Assembly: GCA_964527265.1 (NCBI GenBank)
Contig: CAZGOM010000158.1
Span: forward strand, 1-12,940
Source: CAZGOM01 sp964527265
GTDB lineage: Bacteria > Planctomycetota > Phycisphaerae > Phycisphaerales > Phycisphaeraceae
Direction: 5' to 3'
DNA: 12,940 bases
The notes under the pieces: model-generated
Told to the model about the DNA's origin: nothing
What the model saw: the letters and a program-made list of their open reading frames with translations, nothing else
Database searches by the model: none
Position numbers and translations under genes: made by a program
In this document: positions 1 to 6,325 of the stretch, in pieces
Layout of the letters: every line of letters starts with the position of its first letter
How positions within the stretch are numbered: the first letter of the stretch is position 1

Positions 1-142
1 GGGCGAAGTGTTTGTCGGGTCCGGATTCGAGGTGCCAGAGTTCTTCCCAGACTTCGTGGGCTTCGAAGTGGTTGCCGGAGTTGAAGAGGGAGAGGCCGAG
101 GATGAAGAGGGATTCGGGGTTGGTGGGGAGGTCGTCGTGCAT
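1..142 (-). CDS. DUF309 domain-containing protein, N-terminal 47 residues (runs off the left edge)
   Basis: On the minus strand an ATG at 142 opens a frame that continues off the left edge. The visible protein begins MHDDLPTNPESLFILGLSLF and then carries the segment NSGNHFEAHEVWEELWHLES. The pattern 'F-N-x-G-x-x-F-E-A-H-E-V-W-E-E-x-W' is the signature of the DUF309 family, small helical proteins whose biochemical role is not established. Only the N-terminal part, including the whole signature, is in view; members are typically one to two hundred residues, so most of the C-terminus is missing. No good Shine-Dalgarno sequence precedes the ATG, but the first visible residues and the conserved block fit a start here. 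It is divergent from the membrane-protein gene starting at 291. The plus-strand open frame across the same bases is a shadow. I am confident of the family and make no functional claim. Confidence 0.75.
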   Translation of the reverse strand, partial: MHDDLPTNPESLFILGLSLFNSGNHFEAHEVWEELWHLESGPDKHFA

Positions 143-290
143 GGGTGTGGGGCATTGTCGGAGGCGGAGAAGATTTTTACCAGGAAGGTGCGAAGGGACG
201 AAGTTTAGAGGCGGAAAGAGAAGGAAGGAAATGGGGGTGATGTATCATGCTTTGCGTGACTATGGTTGTAGGGGTTCCCGGAGGTGGTTG

Positions 291-1316
291 ATGACGAAGA
301 AACGGAAGATGGTGTGGGTTTTGGTGGCTGTGGTTCTATTGGTGATTTTGCCATTTTTTGCAGTGATTGGCGGGATAAAGTTGTCTTATGTCCGGGAACG
401 GAATGCGTTTGCGGAGGCTTTTGAGGGGGAATCGTCGTTTATGTTGTATGAGGGGGTGTCGCTGAACGACGATATGAATGGGGATCCGTTTAAACCCAGC
501 CGATTGGAAGGCAAACTGGCGGCGATAGCAGGGCCGGGTGCACTTTATGCCAGACCGTTGGCAGTGACCAAGGCGGACGAGGAAATGATTCGACAAACCC
601 TTGCGCAGGGGGTGCGTGCTTGGCGTTTTAGTTCTGTATTGGAGGGAGAGCTGGCGTGCCTTTTTCATCCGGATTACATGCTCGAAAGCGTAACACGCTC
701 CGGTGATCGGTATCAATTGTGGATTTGCTTTAGCTGTTGGCAAACCGAGCTTTACGTGAATGGGCGGAAAAGCAGTGTCGAGTTTGTAGATTTCATGAAG
801 CTTAAGGAGTTGATTTACTATCGGGCGCAGCAACGTCCGCTGAGTGAGGATTGGTGTGAAGACGCCCGAAAGGTTTTTCGGAGTAACTCGATTGAAGAAT
901 TACAGGTGTATCGGGGTGCAACCAGATCGCGAGTTGAGAGTGGCGCTTTGAACAAGTCAGCGGAGTCGAAGGCCTGGGGTCAATTGGGAGAGGGATGGAC
1001 CGTTGGAGAGCCAATGGGGGGGACGCAAGAGCAGCTCAAAGTGGCGATGAGGGTGCTGGAGAATGGAGTATCGCCGATAAAGACAATGGAATCAGGCGGG
1101 CTTTCGTTTCCAGCAGCGTTGGCGCAGGATGAGCGGATGGATTACGTGCTGGAATGGACGGAGATTGGGAGCCGCTTTGAATGGCGTGCCTATGTGAATA
1201 TGCGGGAAGGGATGATTGTGTTTTATGACAAGGGAGTGTGGAAAGTGGCGAGGCTGTCGGAGGATGGTAAAGAGGGTTTGAAGAGGGCGCTTGAGGGGGG
1301 TGAGGATGTGGGTTAA
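291..1316 (+). CDS. Unrecognised single-pass membrane-anchored protein (341 aa)
   Basis: I do not recognise this family. The chosen ATG at 291 has a GGAGG Shine-Dalgarno sequence about six bases upstream and gives a basic N-terminus (MTKKRK) followed by one strongly hydrophobic helix at about residues 7-29. This predicts an N-in, C-out anchor with an extracytoplasmic body of about 310 residues. The body has no second membrane segment, no cysteine-rich motif and no catalytic signature I can name; it has many Trp, Glu and Arg residues. In-frame ATGs at 231 and 240 would add 20 or 17 residues ahead of the anchor and cannot be excluded, since AAGGAAGG precedes 231. The frame stays open further upstream to position 12, but that part lies over the divergent DUF309 gene and is a shadow. 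The gene is convergent with the zinc-ribbon gene, with a GC-rich hairpin between them. Confidence 0.7.
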   Translation: MTKKRKMVWVLVAVVLLVILPFFAVIGGIKLSYVRERNAFAEAFEGESSFMLYEGVSLNDDMNGDPFKPSRLEGKLAAIAGPGALYARPLAVTKADEEMIRQTLAQGVRAWRFSSVLEGELACLFHPDYMLESVTRSGDRYQLWICFSCWQTELYVNGRKSSVEFVDFMKLKELIYYRAQQRPLSEDWCEDARKVFRSNSIEELQVYRGATRSRVESGALNKSAESKAWGQLGEGWTVGEPMGGTQEQLKVAMRVLENGVSPIKTMESGGLSFPAALAQDERMDYVLEWTEIGSRFEWRAYVNMREGMIVFYDKGVWKVARLSEDGKEGLKRALEGGEDVG

Positions 1317-1424
1317 GGAGAGAAAGTGAGGGAGGCGAGTGTGAAGCCGGTGTCGTGCAGGCGTTTGTCGGGTGAATGGGTTTGCTGGGGTATCAGTTCA
1401 CTTATGTCGGGGGGGTGGTTGAGC

Positions 1425-1451
1425 GGGAGCCGGCGGGACGCCGGCGCTCCC
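1425..1451. terminator. GC-rich palindromic hairpin between convergent genes; possible dispersed palindromic repeat
   Basis: Left arm GGGAGCCGGCG (1425-1435), loop GGA, right arm CGCCG-GC-GCTCCC (1439-1451): eleven base pairs with one two-base bulge. It lies between the stop of the membrane-protein gene (1316) and the stop of the minus-strand zinc-ribbon gene (1455), a suitable place for a bidirectional terminator. The T-tract is weak (GGTTTATTT on the plus strand, none on the minus). The same bases resemble short GC-rich palindromes that are dispersed in many environmental genomes, so it may be a repeat that settled here rather than a dedicated terminator. Confidence 0.5.
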
Positions 1452-1454
1452 GGT

Positions 1455-2558
1455 TTATTTGTCGCTTAGGGCGACGATGATGGTGATGATGAGCGCGAGG
1501 GCGATGGAGCCGAGGATGATGGCGAAGGCGATTTTCCAGGCGCTGTAGGGGCGTTTACCCTGGACTTCGCCGGTGCGGGCATTGACGAGGAACTGGTAGA
1601 CGGTGCCGGCGTAGGTGAAGGAGCTGACCCAGACGGGAAGAAGGACATGCTGGAAGCGGATGGCGAAGTAGCTGGAGTTTGCGGAGTGGACGCGCTGGTG
1701 GTCGCCGCCGATGTCGCTGCGGATCTGGCTGTCGATGGCGGGGGCGATGATGTCTTTGGCGATTTCAAAGCCTTGCTTTAAGGGGATCTTGTAAGCCTCG
1801 GCGCGGAAGCCGGAGAGGTATTCATCCTTGTAGGGGAGCTGCGAGCGCAGATCCCAGGGTTCCAGAGGGTCGACCAGGTCTTTGGGCAGTGAGACGGAGG
1901 CGCAGACCAGGACGTCAATGAAGTTGGAGTGGATGGTGCCGGAGACGTAGCGCCAGCGTGTGCGGCGGACCTGGCGGGTCTGGCGTTTGCCTTTGCTGTC
2001 GGTGTAGCTTTCGGAGGTCCAGTAGTCATCGCCGCGTTCGCCGGTGTAGCGGGTGGTGGCCTTGGTGTCGTAGACCCAATAAGGGAGGTAGATGCCGGCG
2101 AAGCGGGATTGAGTGGCGGCGCGGGATTTGAGGTCGTTGGGTGCGAACCAGAGGCCGTGCAGCCATTTTTCGAAGTAGCCGATGGCTTGGGGGCGGTCGA
2201 TGGCGAAGGGGAGGAGCGCGGCTGGCTTGATGAGGCGTTTGGATTTGGCGGAGGCGACGATGCCTGTGCCGCAGAAGGGGCACTCCATGGCAATGGTGCC
2301 TGCGGGGAGGGTGGTCATGGCGGCGCAGTTGGAGCATTGGACTTCGAGGGGCTCGAAGTTGTCGGCCTGGCCTTCGAGGCGGTCGAGCTCTGCGAGGTAG
2401 TCATTTTCGACGATGGGGGCGGCGTCATCGGGGATGTCGTTGGCGGCGCCGCAGTGGGGGCACTTGAGGGTTTTGGTGCCGGGGGCGAAGGACATGTTTG
2501 CGCCGCAGGAGGAGCAGGGGAATTCGCGTGAGGCGGGTTGTGGCGCTGGGGTGGGCAT
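1455..2558 (-). CDS. Double zinc-ribbon protein with C-terminal membrane anchor (YdjG-like, 367 aa)
   Basis: The N-terminus has two zinc ribbons with identical spacing: C15/C18 with C33/C36, and C75/C78 with C93/C96, each CxxC-x14-CxxC. A long soluble domain follows (about residues 110-335), with the motif LPYWVYDTKA near 158-167, and then one hydrophobic helix at about 342-364 with a short polar tail. Such proteins are often annotated as 'TFIIB-type zinc ribbon' or, misleadingly, PriA-like; the architecture matches Bacillus YdjG, which works with the SPFH protein YdjI at the membrane in the PspA envelope-stress system. The next gene on the same strand is just such an SPFH protein, about 320 bp upstream, which supports a functional pair. 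The ATG at 2558 is chosen because an upstream alternative (TTG at 2639) would start inside a dispersed-type repeat. No clear Shine-Dalgarno sequence is seen. The family is secure; the role is inferred. Confidence 0.9.
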   Translation of the reverse strand: MPTPAPQPASREFPCSSCGANMSFAPGTKTLKCPHCGAANDIPDDAAPIVENDYLAELDRLEGQADNFEPLEVQCSNCAAMTTLPAGTIAMECPFCGTGIVASAKSKRLIKPAALLPFAIDRPQAIGYFEKWLHGLWFAPNDLKSRAATQSRFAGIYLPYWVYDTKATTRYTGERGDDYWTSESYTDSKGKRQTRQVRRTRWRYVSGTIHSNFIDVLVCASVSLPKDLVDPLEPWDLRSQLPYKDEYLSGFRAEAYKIPLKQGFEIAKDIIAPAIDSQIRSDIGGDHQRVHSANSSYFAIRFQHVLLPVWVSSFTYAGTVYQFLVNARTGEVQGKRPYSAWKIAFAIILGSIALALIITIIVALSDK

Positions 2559-2616
2559 GGGGATTAGGTTTGGGCGAAGGGCGGTGAGAAAATCGTTGCT
2601 TGTGGAAGATCTATTT

Positions 2617-2642
2617 ACCACTAAGTCACGAAGACACAAAGG
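2617..2642. repeat. Dispersed-type repeat, 'ACCACTAAGTCACGAAGACAC' family
   Basis: The stretch begins ACCACTAAGTCACGAAGACA and continues with CAAAGG. It matches a style of short repeat ('accac-aag-cacgaag-cac-aagg') that I know as recurring in intergenic regions of many Verrucomicrobia, Planctomycetes, Acidobacteria and other environmental bacteria. Only one copy is in this window, so its repeat nature rests on memory, not on sequence seen here. It lies about 60 bases upstream of the zinc-ribbon start. Confidence 0.4.
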
Positions 2643-2807
2643 ACAGATAAGGAAGAGAAAAGTTGCGGCGTTACTCGATCATTTGTGTTTAAAACAAGGT
2701 GTGCATAAGCACTTTGATGATTGTTCCCCCAGCTTGGGGCATGACGTGCGTGCTGCAATTTTGCCCTTTGAAGGCGTGGAAGCCGCCGGAGGTGATGGGC
2801 TACATTG

Positions 2808-2860
2808 GCGCAAGCCCTGCCTTCTTCACCCCGAAAGAGAAGAGAAGCAAGGCGTTGCGC
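2808..2860. repeat. Long imperfect inverted repeat downstream of the SPFH gene
   Basis: The arms start with GCGCAA (2808-2813) and end with TTGCGC (2855-2860). Pairing continues inward through GCC/GGC, TGC/GCA and TTCTTC/GAAGAGAA with two mismatches and two single-base bulges, leaving a loop of about 11 bases. It lies just past the stop of the minus-strand SPFH gene, where it could act as a terminator or 3'-end stabiliser, though no T-tract follows on the minus strand. A hairpin element of mobile origin is the alternative. Confidence 0.45.
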
Positions 2861-2875
2861 TTTAAGGGTTGAAAA

Positions 2876-4009
2876 TCAGAGGGTGGGGGGGAGAGGCGGG
2901 GGCACCTGGGTGAGGATTCTGGCGACTTCAGGGACCTGGGAGGCGGGGAGCCAGCCGGTCATGCCGGGGCGCCAGACGAGGGTCTGGGTGGTGAGTGCGC
3001 CTGCCATGGCCTGGGCCTTGAGTGCGGCATCATCGAAGGGGCCGGCCTGCTGGCCGTTGAGAGCGATGAAGAACTGGACCTGGGTGGCGGGGAGGGGCGG
3101 GGGGACGGCAGGGGCCTGCTGCGCGGGCGCAGGGGGTTGTGGGGCCATGCCCTGGTTGAGCGCCTGGGCGACCTGTCCGGCCATGCCCATGCCCAGACCG
3201 AGGCCTGCGCCGGCGGCGGCGAGGCCGCCGGGGTTTTTGGCGGCGTCGGGGATGGCGGTGGCGACCTGGTATTGGGTGTAAGCGCCGAGCTTGTCGCCGA
3301 TGATGCCCATGCTGGTGCGCTTGTCGAGGACGGCTTCGACTTCGGGAGGGAGGGAGATGTTTTCAATGAGGAGCTTGTCGAGCTCCAGGCCGTAGCGTTC
3401 AAAGTCGGGGCGGATCTTGTCGGTGACGAAGGTGGCGAACTGTTCGTAGTTCGCGGCCATATCGAGGACGGAGAGCTTGCTCTGGCCGGAGATGTCAGCG
3501 AAGCGGGAGACGATGTAGTTGCGGAGCTGTTCGGAGACTTCGGCGGTGGTGAAGCGTCCGTCGGTGCCGGAGAGCTGCTTGATCATCGTGTCGACTTTCT
3601 GGACACGGATGATGTAGGAGCCGAAGGCGCGGATGCGGACGGGGCCGAATTCCGGATCGCGCATGACGATGGGATTTTTGGTGCCCCATTTGAGGTCGGT
3701 GAAGAGGCGTGTGCTGGCGAAATAGACTTCGGCCTTGAAGGGGCTGTTGAAGCCGTACTTCCATCCGCGCAGGGTGGCGAGGATGGGCATGTTCTGGGTG
3801 GTGAGGGTGTAGGTGCCGGGTCCGTAGACGTCGGCGAGCTTGCCTTCGTTGATGAAGGCGGCGGACTGTCCTTCGCGGACGACGAGTTTCGCGCCGTACT
3901 TGATTTCGTTTTGATATCGCTCGAAGCGATAGATCATGGTGTCGTTGGTGTTGTCGAGCCACTCGATGATGTCGACGAATTCGCCGGTGATTTTTTGCCA
4001 GAAGCTCAT
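2876..4009 (-). CDS. SPFH/Band-7 domain protein with C-terminal GYF_2 domain (YdjI-like, 377 aa)
   Basis: The N-terminus (MSFWQKITGEFVDIIEWLD) and the block VREGQSAAFINEGKLADVYG followed by PGTYTL (residues 45-70) are typical of YdjI-type SPFH proteins, sometimes annotated 'virion core protein'. The SPFH domain runs from about 35 to 235, with LENISLPPEVE-like closing residues (215-225). A Gly/Ala-rich hydrophobic stretch (261-285) and a Pro/Gln/Ala linker (290-308) lead to a C-terminal GYF_2 domain (about 312-366, with GPFDD, LVWRPGMTGW and the hydrophobic end). SPFH proteins oligomerise and organise membrane patches; the GYF_2 domain probably binds proline-rich partners. The ATG at 4009 is preceded by AAAGGAAAAG, a good ribosome site. 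The frame stays open to 4627, but that part is the antisense shadow of the SDR gene. The zinc-ribbon protein downstream on the same strand is the expected partner. Confidence 0.93.
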   Translation of the reverse strand: MSFWQKITGEFVDIIEWLDNTNDTMIYRFERYQNEIKYGAKLVVREGQSAAFINEGKLADVYGPGTYTLTTQNMPILATLRGWKYGFNSPFKAEVYFASTRLFTDLKWGTKNPIVMRDPEFGPVRIRAFGSYIIRVQKVDTMIKQLSGTDGRFTTAEVSEQLRNYIVSRFADISGQSKLSVLDMAANYEQFATFVTDKIRPDFERYGLELDKLLIENISLPPEVEAVLDKRTSMGIIGDKLGAYTQYQVATAIPDAAKNPGGLAAAGAGLGLGMGMAGQVAQALNQGMAPQPPAPAQQAPAVPPPLPATQVQFFIALNGQQAGPFDDAALKAQAMAGALTTQTLVWRPGMTGWLPASQVPEVARILTQVPPPLPPTL

Positions 4010-4106
4010 GGTGCTTTTCCTTTTGTGCGGAAGGTGCGAGTGGAAGCGATGCGCTGACAACAGCTTATTCAGACGGGGCGTGGTGTGCCCGGAAAATGGC
4101 CGGATA

Positions 4107-4151
4107 CGCCAACGGGCCCTTTGGTTTTTAAGGCCGCCGGACCCGTTGGCG
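4107..4151. repeat. Perfect 10-bp inverted repeat in the divergent SPFH/SDR intergenic region
   Basis: CGCCAACGGG (4107-4116) and CCCGTTGGCG (4142-4151) are exact reverse complements with 25 bases between, and the spacer can pair further (CCTT with AAGG). It lies in the 294-bp region between the divergent SPFH gene (start 4009) and the SDR gene (start 4304). It could be a regulator's binding site, a stray terminator or a repeat; the sequence does not decide. I see nothing else of note in this gap. Confidence 0.45.
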
Positions 4152-4303
4152 CCGAGGACAAGAATAACGTGCCAAGGATTTCGCAATCGAGAAATTGGAG
4201 GTTGGGGTCGCAATAGTGAGAAGATGGGTTTTGGGGCTTGGTTTTTGGGTGCTGCCAGAGGGAGGGAGAGGCTTCCGGCGTTTGGGTCTACAATCGTGTT
4301 TCT

Positions 4304-5071
4304 ATGAAAGATCAACCAGCAGTCATTGTGACAGGGGCGGGGTCGGGGGTGGGGCAGAGCGCGGCGTTTTTGTTTGCGCAGGAAAGATATCGGGTGGCGC
4401 TGGTGGGGCGTACGGCGGCGAAGCTGGCGCGGACGCAGAAGATGATTGAATTGGCGATTCCTGAGGCGAAGGTGCTGGTGATTGCGGCGGATCTGCAGGA
4501 ACCGCATGCCGCGCAGGTTGTGGTGGGGAAGGCGATGGAGGCATTTGGGCGGGTGGACGTGCTGGCGAATGTGGCGGGGCAGGCGCCGGTGACGAGCATT
4601 GAGAAGATCACGCCGGAGTCGTGGCATGCGTGCATGGATGCGAACATGACGCAGATTGCGCTTTTGACGGCGGCGGCATGGCCGGTGATGAAGGGGCAGA
4701 AGCAGGGCGTGATCGTGAATGTGTCGTCGCTGGCGGCGTTTGATCCGTTTCCAGGGTTTGCGATGTATGCCCCGGCGAAGGCGGCGGTGAACATGTTCAC
4801 GTATTGCACGGCGATGGAGGGTGAGAGCGTGGGGATCAAGGCGGTGTGCGTGGCGCCGGGTGCGATAGAGACGCCGATGCTGCGGGGGAATATCGGGGTG
4901 GATTTATTGCCGCGCGAGCTGACGCTGACACCCGGGCAGGTGGGGCGGTTTATTGTGGATCTGGGGATGGGGCGGAAGGCTTTTAAGTCCGGTCAGACGT
5001 TTTTGTTTCCCAGCCCAGGCGCGGGTTTGCTGGGTGAGGGGATCCGGGTGGAGATGGCGCCGGGGATGTAA
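4304..5071 (+). CDS. Short-chain dehydrogenase/reductase (classical SDR, 255 aa)
   Basis: A complete classical SDR that uses NAD(H) or NADP(H) on an unidentified alcohol or carbonyl substrate in the cytoplasm. The Rossmann nucleotide motif TGAGSGVG is at residues 10-17, followed by D63 (AADLQ), NVAG at 89-92, the structural N114, catalytic S141/S142 (NVSS), Y155 and K159 (YAPAK) and the PGAIETPM segment (185-192). V36 region 'VALVGRTAAKL' (31-41) has Arg36 after the second strand, which suggests NADP(H) preference. Length is normal. The ATG at 4304 places the motif where the family has it; an in-frame start at 4238 would add 22 unlikely residues. No Shine-Dalgarno sequence precedes the ATG, and TACAAT at 4289-4294 could be a -10 giving a very short or no leader. 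Substrate cannot be called, and neighbours give no pathway. Confidence 0.93.
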   Translation: MKDQPAVIVTGAGSGVGQSAAFLFAQERYRVALVGRTAAKLARTQKMIELAIPEAKVLVIAADLQEPHAAQVVVGKAMEAFGRVDVLANVAGQAPVTSIEKITPESWHACMDANMTQIALLTAAAWPVMKGQKQGVIVNVSSLAAFDPFPGFAMYAPAKAAVNMFTYCTAMEGESVGIKAVCVAPGAIETPMLRGNIGVDLLPRELTLTPGQVGRFIVDLGMGRKAFKSGQTFLFPSPGAGLLGEGIRVEMAPGM

Positions 5072-5122
5072 ATGCCGAAGTGGACTGGCTTGAGGGGTAT
5101 ATAAGATCGGTTTTGGCAAGTA

Positions 5123-5231
5123 TGGGAGCGGTTTTGTCGGTACACCGATGGGGATATCGCGTATAGGGTGATGGTGTCCCCACATGTGTTCCTCATGTAA
5201 TTTGAAATTTTTCGAGAGAGAGTGTGTTGCC
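5123..5231 (+). promoter_or_regulatory. Upstream leader of the first pseudopilin gene, duplicated before the second
   Basis: From 5123 to 5194 this aligns without gaps to 6229-6300, with about 51 of 72 positions identical by hand count. Identity is concentrated in blocks: TGGGAGCGGTTTTGTC (5123-5138), TATAGGGTG (5162-5170) and CATGTGTTCCTC (5183-5194). A last block, AGTGTGTTGCC, directly precedes the ATG (5232). TATAGG may be a -10 element, but the 23-base gap to TTGTC is too long for a standard sigma-70 -35, so the exact promoter is open. Confidence 0.55.
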
Positions 5232-6182
5232 ATGCCGCAACTTAGCCGCCTTAAAATGCGTGGATTTTCGCTTATCGAGCTGCTGGTGGTGATTTCGATC
5301 GTGACGCTGCTGCTGGCGGTGTTGCTGCCGGCGCTGGGGCGGGCGCGGGAACAGGCGAGGCGGTCGCTTTGCCTGGCGAACCAGCGTCAGTATGGGATAT
5401 CGGTGAACGTTTATGCGAACGATGCCAAGGGGTATTACCCGGGGATCGTTGCGCTGGGACAGAGTATCTACCAGGATACGGCGATCACGGGGGCCTACAT
5501 GCAGACGAACAACATCGGGGAGTGGGCGAGGGACTCAAACAAGGCGGCTGCGGAGTACATTCCCAAATCGATCACGGCGTGTCCGTCGGCGGATCCGCGG
5601 TATGCGACATCGAAAAATGCGTGGGATTTCAGTTCGCATCCGAATTACGGCCCGAATGGTCTTTGGTCTGGAACGACGGACTACTCCTTGAAGGTAGGGG
5701 CGGGCTCCAACCATGCTGGTTTGACCTATGACGGGTATGACCCCTATCCGGCGCCTGGGGCAGGGCCTACGGGGAACTACATGAGTTTCCGTGGGTTTTA
5801 TGATTGGCGTTTTGAGCGCAAGTACAGCGGCTTTTACTTCAATTTCCGGCAGGAGCAGAAGAATTATTATGCACCGGGCCTGCAGAGCAACAAGGCGATC
5901 ATGATTATGGACCGGCAGCGTTCGCCGTACGTATCGGCTTCCGACATCAACAATTTAGGGACTTACGCCATGTATAAGAGCAACCACGAGATGGTGAATG
6001 ATCCTCGTGGTGCGGCGGAGGGGGCGAATGCGTTGTTTAAAGATGGTTCAGCCCGGTGGATGCATTTGGCGCCGATCTGGGGAAGCGCGAACCTGGACAC
6101 GAAGTACAAGTACGACATTGCGGGCTATGCCGAGGGCAGTTATTCACAGTATGTGGATGAGGAGATGGCGTCGAACTGGTAA
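5232..6182 (+). CDS. Pseudopilin-like protein with prepilin-type N-terminal methylation domain, copy A (316 aa)
   Basis: The N-terminus MPQLSRLKMRGFSLIELLVV is a class III (type IV) prepilin leader: cleavage expected between G11 and F12, with Glu at mature position 5 (E16) and a long hydrophobic helix (about 12-32) that serves as export anchor and assembly helix. The 'LPALGRAREQARR' helix end, conserved NQRQYG and the large C-terminal globular domain are typical of the secreted pseudopilin-like families expanded in Planctomycetes and Verrucomicrobia. Near the C-terminus GANALFKDGSARWMHLAPIW resembles the 'G-x-N-x-L-x-x-D-G-x-x-R-W' end motif of those families. The ATG at 5232 is supported by a leader shared with the paralogue. 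It probably acts outside the cytoplasmic membrane, assembled or anchored by a type II secretion/type IV pilus-like machine encoded elsewhere; no such gene is near. Function unknown. Confidence 0.92.
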   Translation: MPQLSRLKMRGFSLIELLVVISIVTLLLAVLLPALGRAREQARRSLCLANQRQYGISVNVYANDAKGYYPGIVALGQSIYQDTAITGAYMQTNNIGEWARDSNKAAAEYIPKSITACPSADPRYATSKNAWDFSSHPNYGPNGLWSGTTDYSLKVGAGSNHAGLTYDGYDPYPAPGAGPTGNYMSFRGFYDWRFERKYSGFYFNFRQEQKNYYAPGLQSNKAIMIMDRQRSPYVSASDINNLGTYAMYKSNHEMVNDPRGAAEGANALFKDGSARWMHLAPIWGSANLDTKYKYDIAGYAEGSYSQYVDEEMASNW

Positions 6183-6228
6183 GCCAGGTGTGTCGACTGC
6201 CCGTTGTAAGGATCGATAATAACAAATT

Positions 6229-6325
6229 TGGGAGCGGTTTTGTCTCTACCCGATCGGATTGATCCTGTATAGGGTGGAGTTGTCGGTTCATATGTTCCTC
6301 CTATTTGGAAGATGAGTGTGTTGTC
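6229..6325 (+). promoter_or_regulatory. Upstream leader of the second pseudopilin gene, copy of 5123-5231
   Basis: It shares with the first leader TGGGAGCGGTTTTGTC (6229-6244), TATAGGGTG (6268-6276), CATATGTTCCTC (6289-6300) and AGTGTGTTGTC just before the ATG (6326). Spacing between the first three blocks is the same in both copies; the final stretch to the ATG is 12 bases shorter here. Its presence suggests that the second gene has its own promoter and shared regulation instead of depending on read-through. Confidence 0.55.

Larger units (their letters stand above)
2559..2875. other. Intergenic region of 317 bp with repeat-like sequence and no credible gene
   Basis: This gap separates two minus-strand genes. 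It holds the repeat at 2617-2642, a small CCCCA/TGGGG hairpin at 2727-2739, and a long imperfect hairpin at 2808-2860. Open frames cross it on both strands, but stops break the only frames whose translation looks at all protein-like, and I recognise no family. I see no convincing promoter for the zinc-ribbon gene. If the pair is an operon, this spacer is part of its message. Confidence 0.5.

Noticed and set aside
1929..2531. 200-residue plus-strand open frame rich in Gly, Ala, Val and Glu
   Set aside because: It is the antisense shadow of the double zinc-ribbon gene, whose cysteine pairs and anchor are unmistakable.
2413..2865. 150-residue plus-strand frame whose end looks somewhat protein-like
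   Set aside because: It begins inside the zinc-ribbon gene, runs through a repeat and a hairpin, has no ribosome site and matches no family I know; more likely repeat-derived sequence.
3137..4057. 306-residue plus-strand open frame
   Set aside because: Antisense shadow of the SPFH gene; composition is typical of a GC-rich shadow frame and no family is recognised.
4010..4627. 206-residue N-terminal extension of the SPFH frame
   Set aside because: The extension is Arg/His/Pro-rich, overlaps the SDR gene on the other strand, and the family start MSFW with a good ribosome site is at 4009.
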